64,000 nucleotides of DNA from Anaerovirgula multivorans (lineage in GTDB: Bacteria > Bacillota > Clostridia > Peptostreptococcales > Natronincolaceae): NCBI RefSeq assembly GCF_900188145.1, contig NZ_FZOJ01000002.1, forward strand, positions 62,001-126,000. Reading direction: 5' to 3'. Below the pieces are notes generated by a model that saw nothing but the letters and a program-made list of their open reading frames with translations, searched no databases and was not told the origin of the DNA. This document shows, one piece after another, positions 51,916 through 60,574 of the stretch (the stretch's first letter is position 1; every line of letters starts with the position of its first letter). The translations under genes and the position numbers were made by a program.

Positions 51916-53403
51916 CTATAAAGTCACACCAGTTTTAAATATTGAAATTTCCCTAAAATTATTTTTCTCATTATTCACTAATTTACCACTAGCTACTTCA
52001 AGCATGTATTCAATAAACTTTTCTACTACTTCCTCCATTGTTTCATCCTCTACTAATGTTCCTGCATTAAAATCAATCCAATGGGGCTTCAACTTATAGA
52101 TCGCAGTATTTGTAGATATCTTCATGGTTGGTACAAAGCTTCCAAAAGGTGTCCCCCTACCGGTTGTAAATAATACCATTTGACATCCAGATGCTGCTAA
52201 AGCTGTCGCTGCCACTAAATCATTTCCAGGAGCGTTTAATAGGTTCAGTCCCTTTTTCTTTAGAAGTTCTCCATATTTAAGGACATCTACAACGGTTGCT
52301 TTTCCACCTTTTTGTGTGCACCCTAAAGATTTTTCCTCAAGGGTAGTAATTCCTCCTTCTTTATTGCCTGGTGAAGGATTTTCATAAATTGGTTGGTTAT
52401 GCTCTATAAAATACTGTTTAAAGTCATTGACGAGGCTAACTGTTTTATTAAAAACATCTTCGCTTTCTGCACGATTCATTAAGATAGTTTCTGCACCAAA
52501 CATCTCTGGTACCTCTGTTAAGATAGTTGTTCCGCCTTGAGAAATTAGGAAATCTGAGAAAACACCTACCAAAGGGTTAGCAGTAATCCCTGATAATCCA
52601 TCAGAACCACCACATTTCAAACCTATCTTCAGTTCAGATATAGATACAGCCTCTCTTTTGTCTTCCTTCATTTTCTCATAAAGCTCCTTCAACAGCTTTA
52701 CACCTTCTTGAATCTCATCAGACACTTCCTGAGTGATCAGGAATTTCACTCTATCTTCAGCATATTCTCCTAGGCTCTTTTTAAAATCAGCAATATAATT
52801 GTTCTCACAGCCCAATCCTAATACCAGCACACCGCCTCCATTAGGGTGTTTTGCAACATCTCCTAATATGGTTCTAGTATTTTCATGATCATCTCCTAAC
52901 TGTGAGCAGCCATAATTATGTTTAAATACTTCAATGGCATCGATTCCTTTAGTATTTACTTCTTCTTTAAATTTCTTAATAATCATTTCAGCGATACCAT
53001 TGACGCAACCAACAGTAGGTACAATCCACAATTCATTTCGTATACCTACATCTCCATTTTTTCTGCGATATCCATCGAAGGTTAAATTTCTATTGTCTTC
53101 GATAATTTCATTTAATGCCTGGTTAAATTGATATTCACTAACACCAGATAAGTTGGTCTTTGTATTATGGGAGTGAATCCATTTGCCAGTTTCTATTGTT
53201 TTTGTTGCATGGCCTATAGGTGCACCATACTTTATAACATTTTCTCCTTCTTTTATATCCTGTATAGCAAATTTATGTCCTCTTTTTATATCTTCTTTTA
53301 ACTGGATTTCTTTATTTTCAAAAGCAATGATTTCATCCTTCTTTAGATCTGTTAAAGCTACAATTACATTATCACTACTATTGATTTTAATAAATCTTTT
53401 CAT
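51916..53403 (-). CDS. uxaA: altronate dehydratase
   Basis: 495 residues. An N-terminal SAF-type domain (FAIQDIKEGENVIKYGAPIG) is followed by the UxaA catalytic region. Motifs: GYRRKNGDVGIRNELWIVPT VGCVNGIA, NYGCSQLGDDHENTRTILG, LGLGCENNYI, GLKCGGSDGLSGITANP and FTTGRGTPFGSFVPTMKIST. It dehydrates D-altronate to 2-keto-3-deoxygluconate, Fe-dependent. A 1-bp gap to uxaB. Confidence 0.95.
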   Translation of the reverse strand: MKRFIKINSSDNVIVALTDLKKDEIIAFENKEIQLKEDIKRGHKFAIQDIKEGENVIKYGAPIGHATKTIETGKWIHSHNTKTNLSGVSEYQFNQALNEIIEDNRNLTFDGYRRKNGDVGIRNELWIVPTVGCVNGIAEMIIKKFKEEVNTKGIDAIEVFKHNYGCSQLGDDHENTRTILGDVAKHPNGGGVLVLGLGCENNYIADFKKSLGEYAEDRVKFLITQEVSDEIQEGVKLLKELYEKMKEDKREAVSISELKIGLKCGGSDGLSGITANPLVGVFSDFLISQGGTTILTEVPEMFGAETILMNRAESEDVFNKTVSLVNDFKQYFIEHNQPIYENPSPGNKEGGITTLEEKSLGCTQKGGKATVVDVLKYGELLKKKGLNLLNAPGNDLVAATALAASGCQMVLFTTGRGTPFGSFVPTMKISTNTAIYKLKPHWIDFNAGTLVEDETMEEVVEKFIEYMLEVASGKLVNNEKNNFREISIFKTGVTL

Positions 53404-53404
53404 A

Positions 53405-54856
53405 CTAATTCATCACTCCTAAAACAGCCTTTTTCATACCTAGCTCTTGAATTTTAACTAAGTGTGCTGTTACTGCATCCGTTAACCCTACTACCTGATT
53501 TAAATCCATTTTCCAAACTTTTTCATTAGCTAAAATCGTTTCTGCTATGGTTTTTAATTGTCCCTGTGAACCATCATAATTAGCCCATAAACTTTCATAC
53601 TGCACTAAAATCTCTGCATCATCTGCTAAAGCAATTTTTTCACCATTTCTTTCTCCCTTATAGAAGGCAATCAATGCTGCTAGTGAAAAGGTTAACTTTT
53701 GTGGTAGCTGCTCTTTTCTATTTTGATATTCTAAAATAGAAGGAAGTACCCTTGTTTCAAATTTTGACATAGAATTTAAGGATATACTCATTAATTCATG
53801 TTTAATAAAAGGATTTCTAAAACGATCTAGTACTGCATTAGCAAATGCTTCCAGTTCTTCTTGAGGTAAATCTAAGGTTGGTATAATCTCCTCAAAGATT
53901 GTATCCTTTGTAAATTTTCCAATAATATCATCTTCTACTGCTTCTCTAACCGTATCAATTCCATAAAGATAAGCTACAGGTACCATGCTTGTATGTGCTC
54001 CGTTTAATATTCTTACTTTTCTTGTTCTATAGGGTGTCATATCATCAACAAAGAGCACATTTAATCCAACTTTATCTGTTGGGAACTCATCCTTTACCCA
54101 AACAGGACCTTCAATTACCCAAAGATGGAATGGTTCTGCCTCTACTACTAGATTATCTTCATAGCCTAATTCACTATTGATTTCTTGTATTCTTTCTCTA
54201 GGATAACCAGGTACAATTCTATCTACTAGACTGTTACAGAAGGTATTCCCTTCTTCTATCCATTGCTTAAAACCTTCTTCTAGCTTCCAAAGCTCAATAA
54301 ATTTAAGAATTGTTTCTTTAAGCTTATCACCATTTTTCTCAATTAATTCACAAGGAATGAAGATGAATCCTTTTTCTTTATCTCCATTAAAAGTCTTATA
54401 TCGATGATATAACAAAGCAGTTAGTTTACCGGGAAAACTCTTTTGTGGTCTATCCTCCAGTTGATCCTTTTCATCAAAGGCAATTCCTGCTTCTGTCGTA
54501 TTAGAGATTACAAATCTTAATTCTGGATTTTCAGCTACACTTAAATATTCATCATACTTAGTGTAAGTATTGATTCCTCTTGTAATACAATTAATTACAG
54601 AGTGCTCACTTGCTACTTTTCCATCTTTTATTCCGTTTAGATATAATGTATAAAGACCATCTTGTTTGTTCAACATATCTATCAACCCATTTTCCAAAGG
54701 CTGCACTACGACTACCCCACTGTTAAAATCTGCCTCTTTATTCATTTTGTCTACCTTCCAATCAACGAAGGCCCTTAAAAAGTTTCCTTCCCCAAACTGT
54801 AATATCTTCTCTGGATACTTTTTAAATTCCTTATAAACCTCTTTACTTAAATTCAT
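53405..54856 (-). CDS. uxaB: tagaturonate reductase (altronate oxidoreductase)
   Basis: 483 residues of the mannitol dehydrogenase family: [20 protein letters not shown] (NAD binding), [35 protein letters not shown] and the catalytic region [20 protein letters not shown]. It reduces D-tagaturonate to D-altronate with NADH. First gene of the uxaBAC group, with the LacI operator 20 bp upstream of its ATG. Confidence 0.95.
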   Translation of the reverse strand: MNLSKEVYKEFKKYPEKILQFGEGNFLRAFVDWKVDKMNKEADFNSGVVVVQPLENGLIDMLNKQDGLYTLYLNGIKDGKVASEHSVINCITRGINTYTKYDEYLSVAENPELRFVISNTTEAGIAFDEKDQLEDRPQKSFPGKLTALLYHRYKTFNGDKEKGFIFIPCELIEKNGDKLKETILKFIELWKLEEGFKQWIEEGNTFCNSLVDRIVPGYPRERIQEINSELGYEDNLVVEAEPFHLWVIEGPVWVKDEFPTDKVGLNVLFVDDMTPYRTRKVRILNGAHTSMVPVAYLYGIDTVREAVEDDIIGKFTKDTIFEEIIPTLDLPQEELEAFANAVLDRFRNPFIKHELMSISLNSMSKFETRVLPSILEYQNRKEQLPQKLTFSLAALIAFYKGERNGEKIALADDAEILVQYESLWANYDGSQGQLKTIAETILANEKVWKMDLNQVVGLTDAVTAHLVKIQELGMKKAVLGVMN

Positions 54857-54876
54857 TATTCTTCCTCCTTTGAATT

Positions 54877-54893
54877 ATTGTTAACGTGTGCAT
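54877..54893. promoter_or_regulatory. LacI-type operator in front of uxaB
   Basis: Minus strand ATGCACACGTTAACAAT, identical over 17 bp to the plus-strand site at 55957-55973 upstream of the LacI gene. Confidence 0.85.
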
Positions 54894-54924
54894 AATTCTC
54901 ATGCTTTTATGATTAAATAATATT

Positions 54925-55923
54925 CTATAGGCTTTTAACAGAATTTCTTATGATCAGCTCAGTGTTAATGTATACCCGATTATTTAATGGTTTCTCCCCA
55001 TTCATTAATTGTATAAGTCCTTTAGCACCTTCATTACTAATTTTTTCTATAGGCCTTTTTACAGTCGTTAATGCGGGTGTTAAAAACGATGAAAAAATAT
55101 TATCATCAAATCCAATCATTGAGATATCATCTGGTATTTTAAGATTTTTCTCTTGAATTGCTTTCATTGCCCCTACTGCCATATCATCGTTTGAAGAAAA
55201 AATAGCGGTAGGTAATTCTTGATTTGTTAAGAGCTGCTGCATAGCAGTATACCCACTCTCTAAATCATAGTCACCTTCTATCATATATTCTTTTTTAAAA
55301 GGTATGTCATAGTCTATTAATGCTTGCAAAAATCCTTCTTTTCTTTCTTGACTAGACTTAAACCCCTTTCTACCTTCAATGATCCCAATTCTTTTATGCC
55401 CTTTTTTAATTAGATACTCTGTTGCCTTATAGGAGCCTCTTTTATCATCAGATAGGATATTGAACAGCCCTTTCTCCTGCATCTCTCTATTTAATACAAC
55501 TAAGGGAATTTTTTTATCTAAAGTATGATAAATAAAAGGGTTATCCTTTGTACTTTGACTCATAATAAGAATACCATCAAAATTTTTCTTGTTAATTCTA
55601 TTAAAATCTTGATAATCGTCTATTGCTTTTACTACTAAATTATATTGATCCTTAATTACATGATTAACACCTCTAACTACTTCATAAAAGAAATGGGAGG
55701 AGGTACCATGATCGATGTTGGAAAAAAACAAACCAATATGATAGGACTTATCCAGCACTAAGCTCCGGGCACTATAATTAGGAGAATAATTCAATTCCCT
55801 AGCTATCTTTTTAATCTTTTCTTTTGTTTCCAGAGTAATTAAAGGACTATCATTTAATGCCCTTGATACTGTTGTATGTGATACATTTGCCAGCTTTGCT
55901 ATATCTTTTATTGTCACGCTCAT
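54925..55923 (-). CDS. LacI-family regulator of hexuronate genes
   Basis: 332 residues. N-terminal HTH TIKDIAKLANVSHTTVSRAL with hinge NYSPNYSARSLV, then the periplasmic-binding-like sensor domain (GIIEGRKGFKSSQERKEGFL, AIFSSNDDMAVGAMKAIQEK, TTVKRPIEKISNEGAKGLIQ). Two identical operators, one before its own gene and one before uxaB, indicate autoregulation plus control of uxaBAC. The inducer is likely a pathway intermediate. Confidence 0.92.
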   Translation of the reverse strand: MSVTIKDIAKLANVSHTTVSRALNDSPLITLETKEKIKKIARELNYSPNYSARSLVLDKSYHIGLFFSNIDHGTSSHFFYEVVRGVNHVIKDQYNLVVKAIDDYQDFNRINKKNFDGILIMSQSTKDNPFIYHTLDKKIPLVVLNREMQEKGLFNILSDDKRGSYKATEYLIKKGHKRIGIIEGRKGFKSSQERKEGFLQALIDYDIPFKKEYMIEGDYDLESGYTAMQQLLTNQELPTAIFSSNDDMAVGAMKAIQEKNLKIPDDISMIGFDDNIFSSFLTPALTTVKRPIEKISNEGAKGLIQLMNGEKPLNNRVYINTELIIRNSVKSL

Positions 55924-55956
55924 TGTTTTACCACCTCATACTTATGATATCACACA

Positions 55957-55973
55957 ATGCACACGTTAACAAT
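55957..55973. promoter_or_regulatory. LacI-type operator upstream of the lacI-like gene
   Basis: Plus strand ATGCACACGTTAACAAT, 34 bp upstream of the regulator's ATG; identical to the site at 54877-54893 in inverted orientation. Confidence 0.85.
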
Positions 55974-55993
55974 GGTTGTGTACATTATTTTAT

Positions 55994-56031
55994 TTTTGTA
56001 AAAACTACTGGAATTAGTAGTCTTTACAAAA
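55994..56031 (-). terminator. terminator of the VOC protein gene
   Basis: TTTTGTAAA-A-ACTACT and AGTAGT-C-TTTACAAAA pair over 15 bp. On the minus strand the inner stem ACTACT/AGTAGT is followed by TTTTT. 10 bp after the gene's stop. Confidence 0.75.
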
Positions 56032-56041
56032 ATAATTTATT

Positions 56042-56434
56042 CTAATATAAACTTGCAGGTCTTTGAATAAAATGAATGATATTTCCTTCAATGTCTTTAA
56101 AAAATATGGTTTTTATCCCTTTATCGTTTTCTTTTAAACCATCTATCATCTCAGCATCATGCTTCATCAAATTTTCAAATTCTCTTTCTATATTATCAGT
56201 TCCAAAGGATAAATGTCTAATCCCTTGGTATTTGTTACCTAATATCTCTGTTTCATTGTCTGCAGGATATATTTCCAACATACTGTTATCCTCCATTAAT
56301 AAGAAATAGGTAGGACGTTCCTTCCTATTATCATAAACAATTTTAAAACCAAAAAGTTTTATGTACCAATCCTTTAATGCCTCAGTATTTTTTGCAGCAA
56401 TACCGACATGCTCTAGTGTTATCATAAAGATCAT
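56042..56434 (-). CDS. VOC/glyoxalase-family protein
   Basis: About 130 residues: ITLEHVGIAAKNTEALKDWY IKLFGFKIV, FLLMEDNSMLEIYPA, GIRHLSFGTDNIEREFENLM and TIFFKDIEGNIIHFIQRP. The metal ligands His and Glu of the VOC fold are visible (EHVGIA, LEIYP, RHLSF, ..HFIQ). The substrate is unknown; neighbours suggest sugar-acid metabolism. It has its own terminator and is separated by another from the kdg operon. Confidence 0.88.
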   Translation of the reverse strand: MIFMITLEHVGIAAKNTEALKDWYIKLFGFKIVYDNRKERPTYFLLMEDNSMLEIYPADNETEILGNKYQGIRHLSFGTDNIEREFENLMKHDAEMIDGLKENDKGIKTIFFKDIEGNIIHFIQRPASLY

Positions 56435-56478
56435 ACTCCTTTTTATAATATTTTTTAGTAAATTGACAAATATACTAA

Positions 56479-56513
56479 AACAGCTTATTTACCGAATATG
56501 TAAATAAGCTGTT
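56479..56513 (-). terminator. terminator of the eda-kdgK operon
   Basis: AACAGCTTATTTAC (56479-56492) and GTAAATAAGCTGTT (56500-56513), a perfect 14-bp stem; TTTAGTATATTTG follows on the minus strand. Confidence 0.88.
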
Positions 56514-56575
56514 ATATTTCTCTATATTTAAGGGGGGAGGGTAAATATAGACTTATCTATTTGAAATAATACTCA

Positions 56576-57553
56576 CTATCTATCAATATGTGTTTCGATA
56601 CCCATATACTTTTTAACCTGTTGAAGGGTAGGAAAACCTTCCATATCCCCTCTTACCAGGGTAGCCATTGCACCTACAGCATTGGCCAATTGTCCGCATT
56701 CTCTTAGATTTAAATTCCTTAGGATTCCCGATAAGAAGCCGGCAGCAAAACCATCTCCCGCTCCCACAGTATCCTCTGGCTTTTCTACAATATACCCTGC
56801 AACCAACTCTTCGTTTTCTCTACTTGCTATATAGCAACCTTCTTTTCCCAGTTTTGTAGCCACGATCTTACAGCCCATATTTAGAAAGAATCTGCCAATT
56901 TCTTTAGGTTCATCGGTACCTAGAAGGAGTTTTCCTTCTTCCTTTCCAGGAAAAGCAATATCTGTCATTTTTATTATATCCATTATGATTGACTTAGCTT
57001 CTTCAATATTCCACAATTTCAAACGAATATTTGGATCAAAAGATATCAATACGTTGTTTGATTTCGCAACTTCAATAGCTTTATATACCGTTTCTCTTGC
57101 AGTATGAGATAAGGCTAGAGTAATTCCTGTAACATGCAAAATTTTTGCAGATCTAATATAATCCAAATCTAAATCTTCGGTTGTGATATTGCTGGCAGCT
57201 GAATTTTTCCTATAGTAATAGACATTAGGATTAACATGGGCAAATCTTTCTTTAAAAAGAAGGCCAGTGCTTCTCTCTGAATCAATTGAAGCCCTAGAAA
57301 CATCTACTCCTTCTCCTCGAATGACGGCCTTAATATACCTTCCAAACTCGTCATCACCTAACTTAGAAAACCAGCCTACCTCATGACCTAGTCTAGCTAA
57401 AGCAATAGCTACATTAGATTCGGCTCCTGCTATTGATTTGTTAAAGTTATGGACATATCTTAAAGGACCCGTAGAATCTGGATTGAATAAAACCATGGAC
57501 TCTCCAAAGGTTACACATTCCATATTATCTTTGAACCCTTCCAGAACCGTCAC
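56576..57553 (-). CDS. PfkB-family sugar kinase, second 2-keto-3-deoxygluconate kinase paralogue
   Basis: 325 residues. PfkB features: GESMVLFNPDSTGPLRYVHN, AGAESNVAIALARLGHEVGW and the C-terminal catalytic DTVGAGDGFAAGFLSG (base Asp in GAGD). It overlaps the other kinase gene by 29 bp; an internal ATG a few codons in (MECVTFGESM) may be the true start. Likely phosphorylates KDG or a related keto-acid sugar such as 5-keto-4-deoxyuronate-derived KDG. Confidence 0.85.
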   Translation of the reverse strand: MTVLEGFKDNMECVTFGESMVLFNPDSTGPLRYVHNFNKSIAGAESNVAIALARLGHEVGWFSKLGDDEFGRYIKAVIRGEGVDVSRASIDSERSTGLLFKERFAHVNPNVYYYRKNSAASNITTEDLDLDYIRSAKILHVTGITLALSHTARETVYKAIEVAKSNNVLISFDPNIRLKLWNIEEAKSIIMDIIKMTDIAFPGKEEGKLLLGTDEPKEIGRFFLNMGCKIVATKLGKEGCYIASRENEELVAGYIVEKPEDTVGAGDGFAAGFLSGILRNLNLRECGQLANAVGAMATLVRGDMEGFPTLQQVKKYMGIETHIDR

Positions 57554-58547
57554 CCTTCGTTAATGTTTCTACTTCGTCCTTAGAAATCAAGTTGAAATCT
57601 CCTGGGATTGTATGTTTTAACGCAGATGCAGCAACAGCATACTCTAATGCACCTTGTAATGGCATCTCTGTAATTAATCCATAAATTAATCCACTTGCAA
57701 AGGAGTCTCCTCCTCCAACTCTGTCTACAATTCTTACATCGTATTTTTTAGATAAGTAGGACTTTTCACCATCATATAATAAAGCTGACCATCCATTATC
57801 AGAAGCTGAGTAGCTTTCTCTTAAAGTAGAGGCTACATACTTAAACCCAAATCTTTCAACCAACTGCTTTGCCACTGTCTCATAGGCTGCATGGTCAATT
57901 TCACCTTTAGTAATATCAGTATGGGCAGCTTTGATGCCAAATACTTTTTCAGCATCCTCTTCATTTCCGATACATACATCTACATATTGCATCAATCCAG
58001 ACATCACTTCATTAGCTTTTTCTGGAGTCCAAAGTTTTTTTCTAAAGTTTAAGTCAACAGAAACGGTTACACCCATTTCCTTAGCAGCTTTACAAGCTTC
58101 TAACGTAATAACTGCTGCCTTGTCCCCTAGTGCAGGTGTAATTCCAGTGAAATGGAACCAATCTACACCTTCAAATATTTCTTTCCAATTAAAATCTGAT
58201 GGATCTGCTTCAGCAATAGCAGCATGGGCTCTATCATAAATAACCTTGGAAGCTCTTTGAGAAGCACCACTCTCTAGAAAGTATATACCTAATCTGTCGC
58301 CACCTCTAGCGATATAGCTGGTGTCTACACCATATCTTCTTAAAGCATTCACCGCACTTTGTCCGATCTCATGTTTAGGTACCTTTGTTACAAATCTAGC
58401 ATCTAACCCATAATTCGCTAATGATACACATACATTAGCTTCTCCGCCACCATAGTTTACGTCAAAGCTGTCCGCCTGAACAAATCTCTCATAGCCTGGA
58501 GTAGATAATCTCAGCATAATTTCTCCAAGTGTAACTACTTTTTTCAT
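57525..58547 (-). CDS. kdgK: 2-keto-3-deoxygluconate kinase
   Basis: 340 residues, PfkB family: VTLGEIMLRLSTPGYERFVQ, NYGGGEANVCVSLANYGLDA, WFHFTGITPALGDKA, SVDLNFRKKLW and catalytic DRVGGGDSFASGLIYGL. The GEIMLRLS and FVQADSFDVNYGGGEANVC opening is typical for KdgK. It makes KDPG for Eda encoded 12 bp upstream. Confidence 0.93.
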   Translation of the reverse strand: MKKVVTLGEIMLRLSTPGYERFVQADSFDVNYGGGEANVCVSLANYGLDARFVTKVPKHEIGQSAVNALRRYGVDTSYIARGGDRLGIYFLESGASQRASKVIYDRAHAAIAEADPSDFNWKEIFEGVDWFHFTGITPALGDKAAVITLEACKAAKEMGVTVSVDLNFRKKLWTPEKANEVMSGLMQYVDVCIGNEEDAEKVFGIKAAHTDITKGEIDHAAYETVAKQLVERFGFKYVASTLRESYSASDNGWSALLYDGEKSYLSKKYDVRIVDRVGGGDSFASGLIYGLITEMPLQGALEYAVAASALKHTIPGDFNLISKDEVETLTKGDGSGRVQR

Positions 58548-58559
58548 TTCTATAACCTC

Positions 58560-59207
58560 CTATTTTTTTCTAGCTTCTTTTATCTTTTCTACAAATTGTT
58601 TAGCAATATCTGTAATTGATTGAAAATCTCCAATTTTCGCTCCGCCTGTTAATTCACCGCCTACACCAACTGCAACACAACCATTTTTTATCCATTCACC
58701 TACATTATCTAAGCTTACGCCCCCAGTAGGCATTAATGCTGCCTGTGGTAGTGGTCCCTTAATAGCTTTAATGAAGCTTGCTCCAAAAGCACTCCCTGGG
58801 AACACCTTAATTATATCTGCTCCTGCCTCCATAGCCTTAACCATTTCGGTAATTGTCATGCAGCCTGGCATATATGGTATTTGGTAGCGATTACATAGCT
58901 TTGCTGTCTCTAAATCAAAGGATGGACTAACCACATACTCAGCTCCTGCAAGAATAGCAATTCTAGCAGTTTCACTATCTAGAACAGTTCCAGCTCCTAC
59001 GATTAATTGATCTTTTGTAAATTTTTCTTTTAAAGCAGTAATTACTTTTTCCGCTCCTGGAACAGTAAATGTTACCTCGATAGCTGGAATACCACCATCT
59101 ATACAAGCTTTAGCAATTTTTTCAGCTATTTCAGCATTTTCTGCCCTAACCACTGAAACTATTCCAACTTCTGCGATTTTTTGTAAAGTTTCTATTTTGG
59201 GAATCAT
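58560..59207 (-). CDS. eda: KDPG/KHG aldolase
   Basis: 215 residues, class I aldolase: GIVSVVRAENAEIAEKIAKA, GIPAIEVTFTVPGAEKVI, VGAGTVLDSETARIAILAGA and the Schiff-base Lys in ADIIKVFPGSAFGASFIKAI. PTGGVSLDNVGEWIKNGCVAVGVG closes the barrel. It splits KDPG into pyruvate and glyceraldehyde-3-phosphate. First gene of eda-kdgK-kdgK. Confidence 0.96.
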   Translation of the reverse strand: MIPKIETLQKIAEVGIVSVVRAENAEIAEKIAKACIDGGIPAIEVTFTVPGAEKVITALKEKFTKDQLIVGAGTVLDSETARIAILAGAEYVVSPSFDLETAKLCNRYQIPYMPGCMTITEMVKAMEAGADIIKVFPGSAFGASFIKAIKGPLPQAALMPTGGVSLDNVGEWIKNGCVAVGVGGELTGGAKIGDFQSITDIAKQFVEKIKEARKK

Positions 59208-59233
59208 CTTTTTTTCCTCCTCATCTTATCTAC

Positions 59234-59264
59234 GTTTCATAATACAAACCTTAGTTTCATTATA
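59234..59264. promoter_or_regulatory. direct-repeat site upstream of eda (IclR/KdgR candidate)
   Basis: On the minus strand TATAATGAAAC and TATTATGAAAC, with GTTTCAT cores on the plus strand at 59234-59240 and 59254-59260, exactly 20 bp apart (two turns). It lies about 30 bp upstream of the eda start. The ATGAAAC core resembles half of KdgR boxes. Confidence 0.55.
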
Positions 59265-59394
59265 CGAAATTGTATAGATTCTATCAAAATACCAAAAAGC
59301 TAATTTTCCACATTTATCAAAGGTTTTCTTGATATTTTTCATTATTGCTTTGTTTTTTATACAAATCCTATAAATTAAATTTAATTTTATTGAG

Positions 59395-59444
59395 ACATTA
59401 AATAAAAGAGCTTAGGTACACTATTCTCTATACCCAAGCTCTTT
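59395..59444 (-). terminator. terminator of the IclR gene, overlapping its 3' end
   Basis: Minus strand AAAGAGCTTGGGTA and TACCTAAGCTCTTT (14-bp stem, G-T and one mismatch) followed by TATTTAATG; the stem starts inside the last codons. Confidence 0.75.
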
Positions 59445-60182
59445 GGAAATTTTGTCACTAATCATTAATATGTTATTTTTAAAATCATTTATTCTTTCTT
59501 TTGTTACCCGTATTGTTGGTCCAGATATACTAATAGCTCCACATACCTCACCGATATGATTAAAAATAGGGGCGCCTATACATCGTATTCCTATTTCGTT
59601 TTCTTCTTCATCTAATGCATAGCCTTCTTCCCTAATCCTTTTTAGTGTTTCCTTCATAACCTTCAAATCTGTAATTGTATACTCCGTGAACCGTTTGATT
59701 TCTATTGCCTGCCATATATTTTCCACTTCTTCCTCAGTCAAGTAAGCCATAATCGCCTTTCCTACAGATGTACAGTACATAGGGCTCTTAGTGCCAATAC
59801 GGGAATGCATTCGAATTTTATTTTCTGATTCAACTTTATCAATATATACAATTTCTGCCCCTTCCCTTACAACAAGGTGAACGACTTCATTTGTTAACTC
59901 TTTCAATTGCTGTAAATATGGCTTAGCAACAGTACGTATATCCATTTTTTCTATTGATTTATTACCTAATTCAAATAATTTTAATGTCAGCTTATATTTA
60001 TTGGTGTTTGGATTTTGTTCAACATATCCTTTTTTGATTAAGGTTAATAGTAATCTATGAACAGTACTTTTATGTAAATCAATTTTAGAACTAATCTCAG
60101 TAATCCCCATTCCTTCTTCATAATCTGATAAAACTTCTAGAATTGATAATGCTCGATCTACTGACTGTACTAGGTCCTTCAT
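59421..60182 (-). CDS. IclR/KdgR-family regulator
   Basis: 253 residues. N-terminal winged HTH: VQSVDRALSILEVLSDYEEG MGITEISSKIDLHKSTVHRL. The C-terminal effector domain has RIGTKSPMYCTSVGKAIMAY and GIRCIGAPIFNHIGEVCGAI SISGP. It is transcribed toward eda on the same strand and probably responds to KDG, controlling the eda-kdgK operon. Confidence 0.92.
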   Translation of the reverse strand: MKDLVQSVDRALSILEVLSDYEEGMGITEISSKIDLHKSTVHRLLLTLIKKGYVEQNPNTNKYKLTLKLFELGNKSIEKMDIRTVAKPYLQQLKELTNEVVHLVVREGAEIVYIDKVESENKIRMHSRIGTKSPMYCTSVGKAIMAYLTEEEVENIWQAIEIKRFTEYTITDLKVMKETLKRIREEGYALDEEENEIGIRCIGAPIFNHIGEVCGAISISGPTIRVTKERINDFKNNILMISDKISKELGYRE

Positions 60183-60258
60183 TTCTACACTTCCCTTTCT
60201 TTAAACAATAGGTTTACATTAAAGATTATATTAACATAAAAATGTTATCTTTAAAAGG

Positions 60259-60288
60259 CAAAAAGAGAAAGCCCCTAAATGCTTTCTC
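60259..60288 (-). terminator. terminator of the HPr-like gene
   Basis: GAGAAAGC (60265-60272) and GCTTTCTC (60281-60288), an 8-bp stem followed by TTTTTG on the minus strand; it overlaps the stop codon. Confidence 0.85.
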
Positions 60289-60550
60289 ATTCATCTCTTA
60301 GATTCTCAATTAGTTCTACTAGTGCTCGAAAAGCCTTTTCTTCGTCTGAGCCCTCTACCTTTAGGAGAATCTCTTCTCCCATTCCTGCTAACATACTCAT
60401 GATATGCATAATGCTCTTGCAATTATATTCATTACCATCCTTCATAATAAAGCTCTCTGATTTAAATCTAGTTGCTTCTTTTACTAACAGGCTAGCTGCT
60501 CTTGCATTTAATCCTGTTTCTTTTTGTATTATAATTTTTTTCTCTAACAT
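60287..60550 (-). CDS. Crh-like HPr paralogue lacking the phosphocarrier histidine
   Basis: 87 residues, full HPr fold length. The active-site loop reads ETGLNARAAS where HPr has GLHARPAS: residue 15 is Asn, not His, and the Pro is Ala. The regulatory Ser46 is present (CKSIMHIMSML). This is the Crh pattern of Bacillus (Gln15, Ser46): no PEP phosphotransfer, but HPr-kinase phosphorylation and CcpA binding remain possible. RBS AAGGAAGGGG. Confidence 0.85.
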   Translation of the reverse strand: MLEKKIIIQKETGLNARAASLLVKEATRFKSESFIMKDGNEYNCKSIMHIMSMLAGMGEEILLKVEGSDEEKAFRALVELIENLRDE

Positions 60551-60574
60551 AGTAACCCCTTCCTTTCCAAAATT

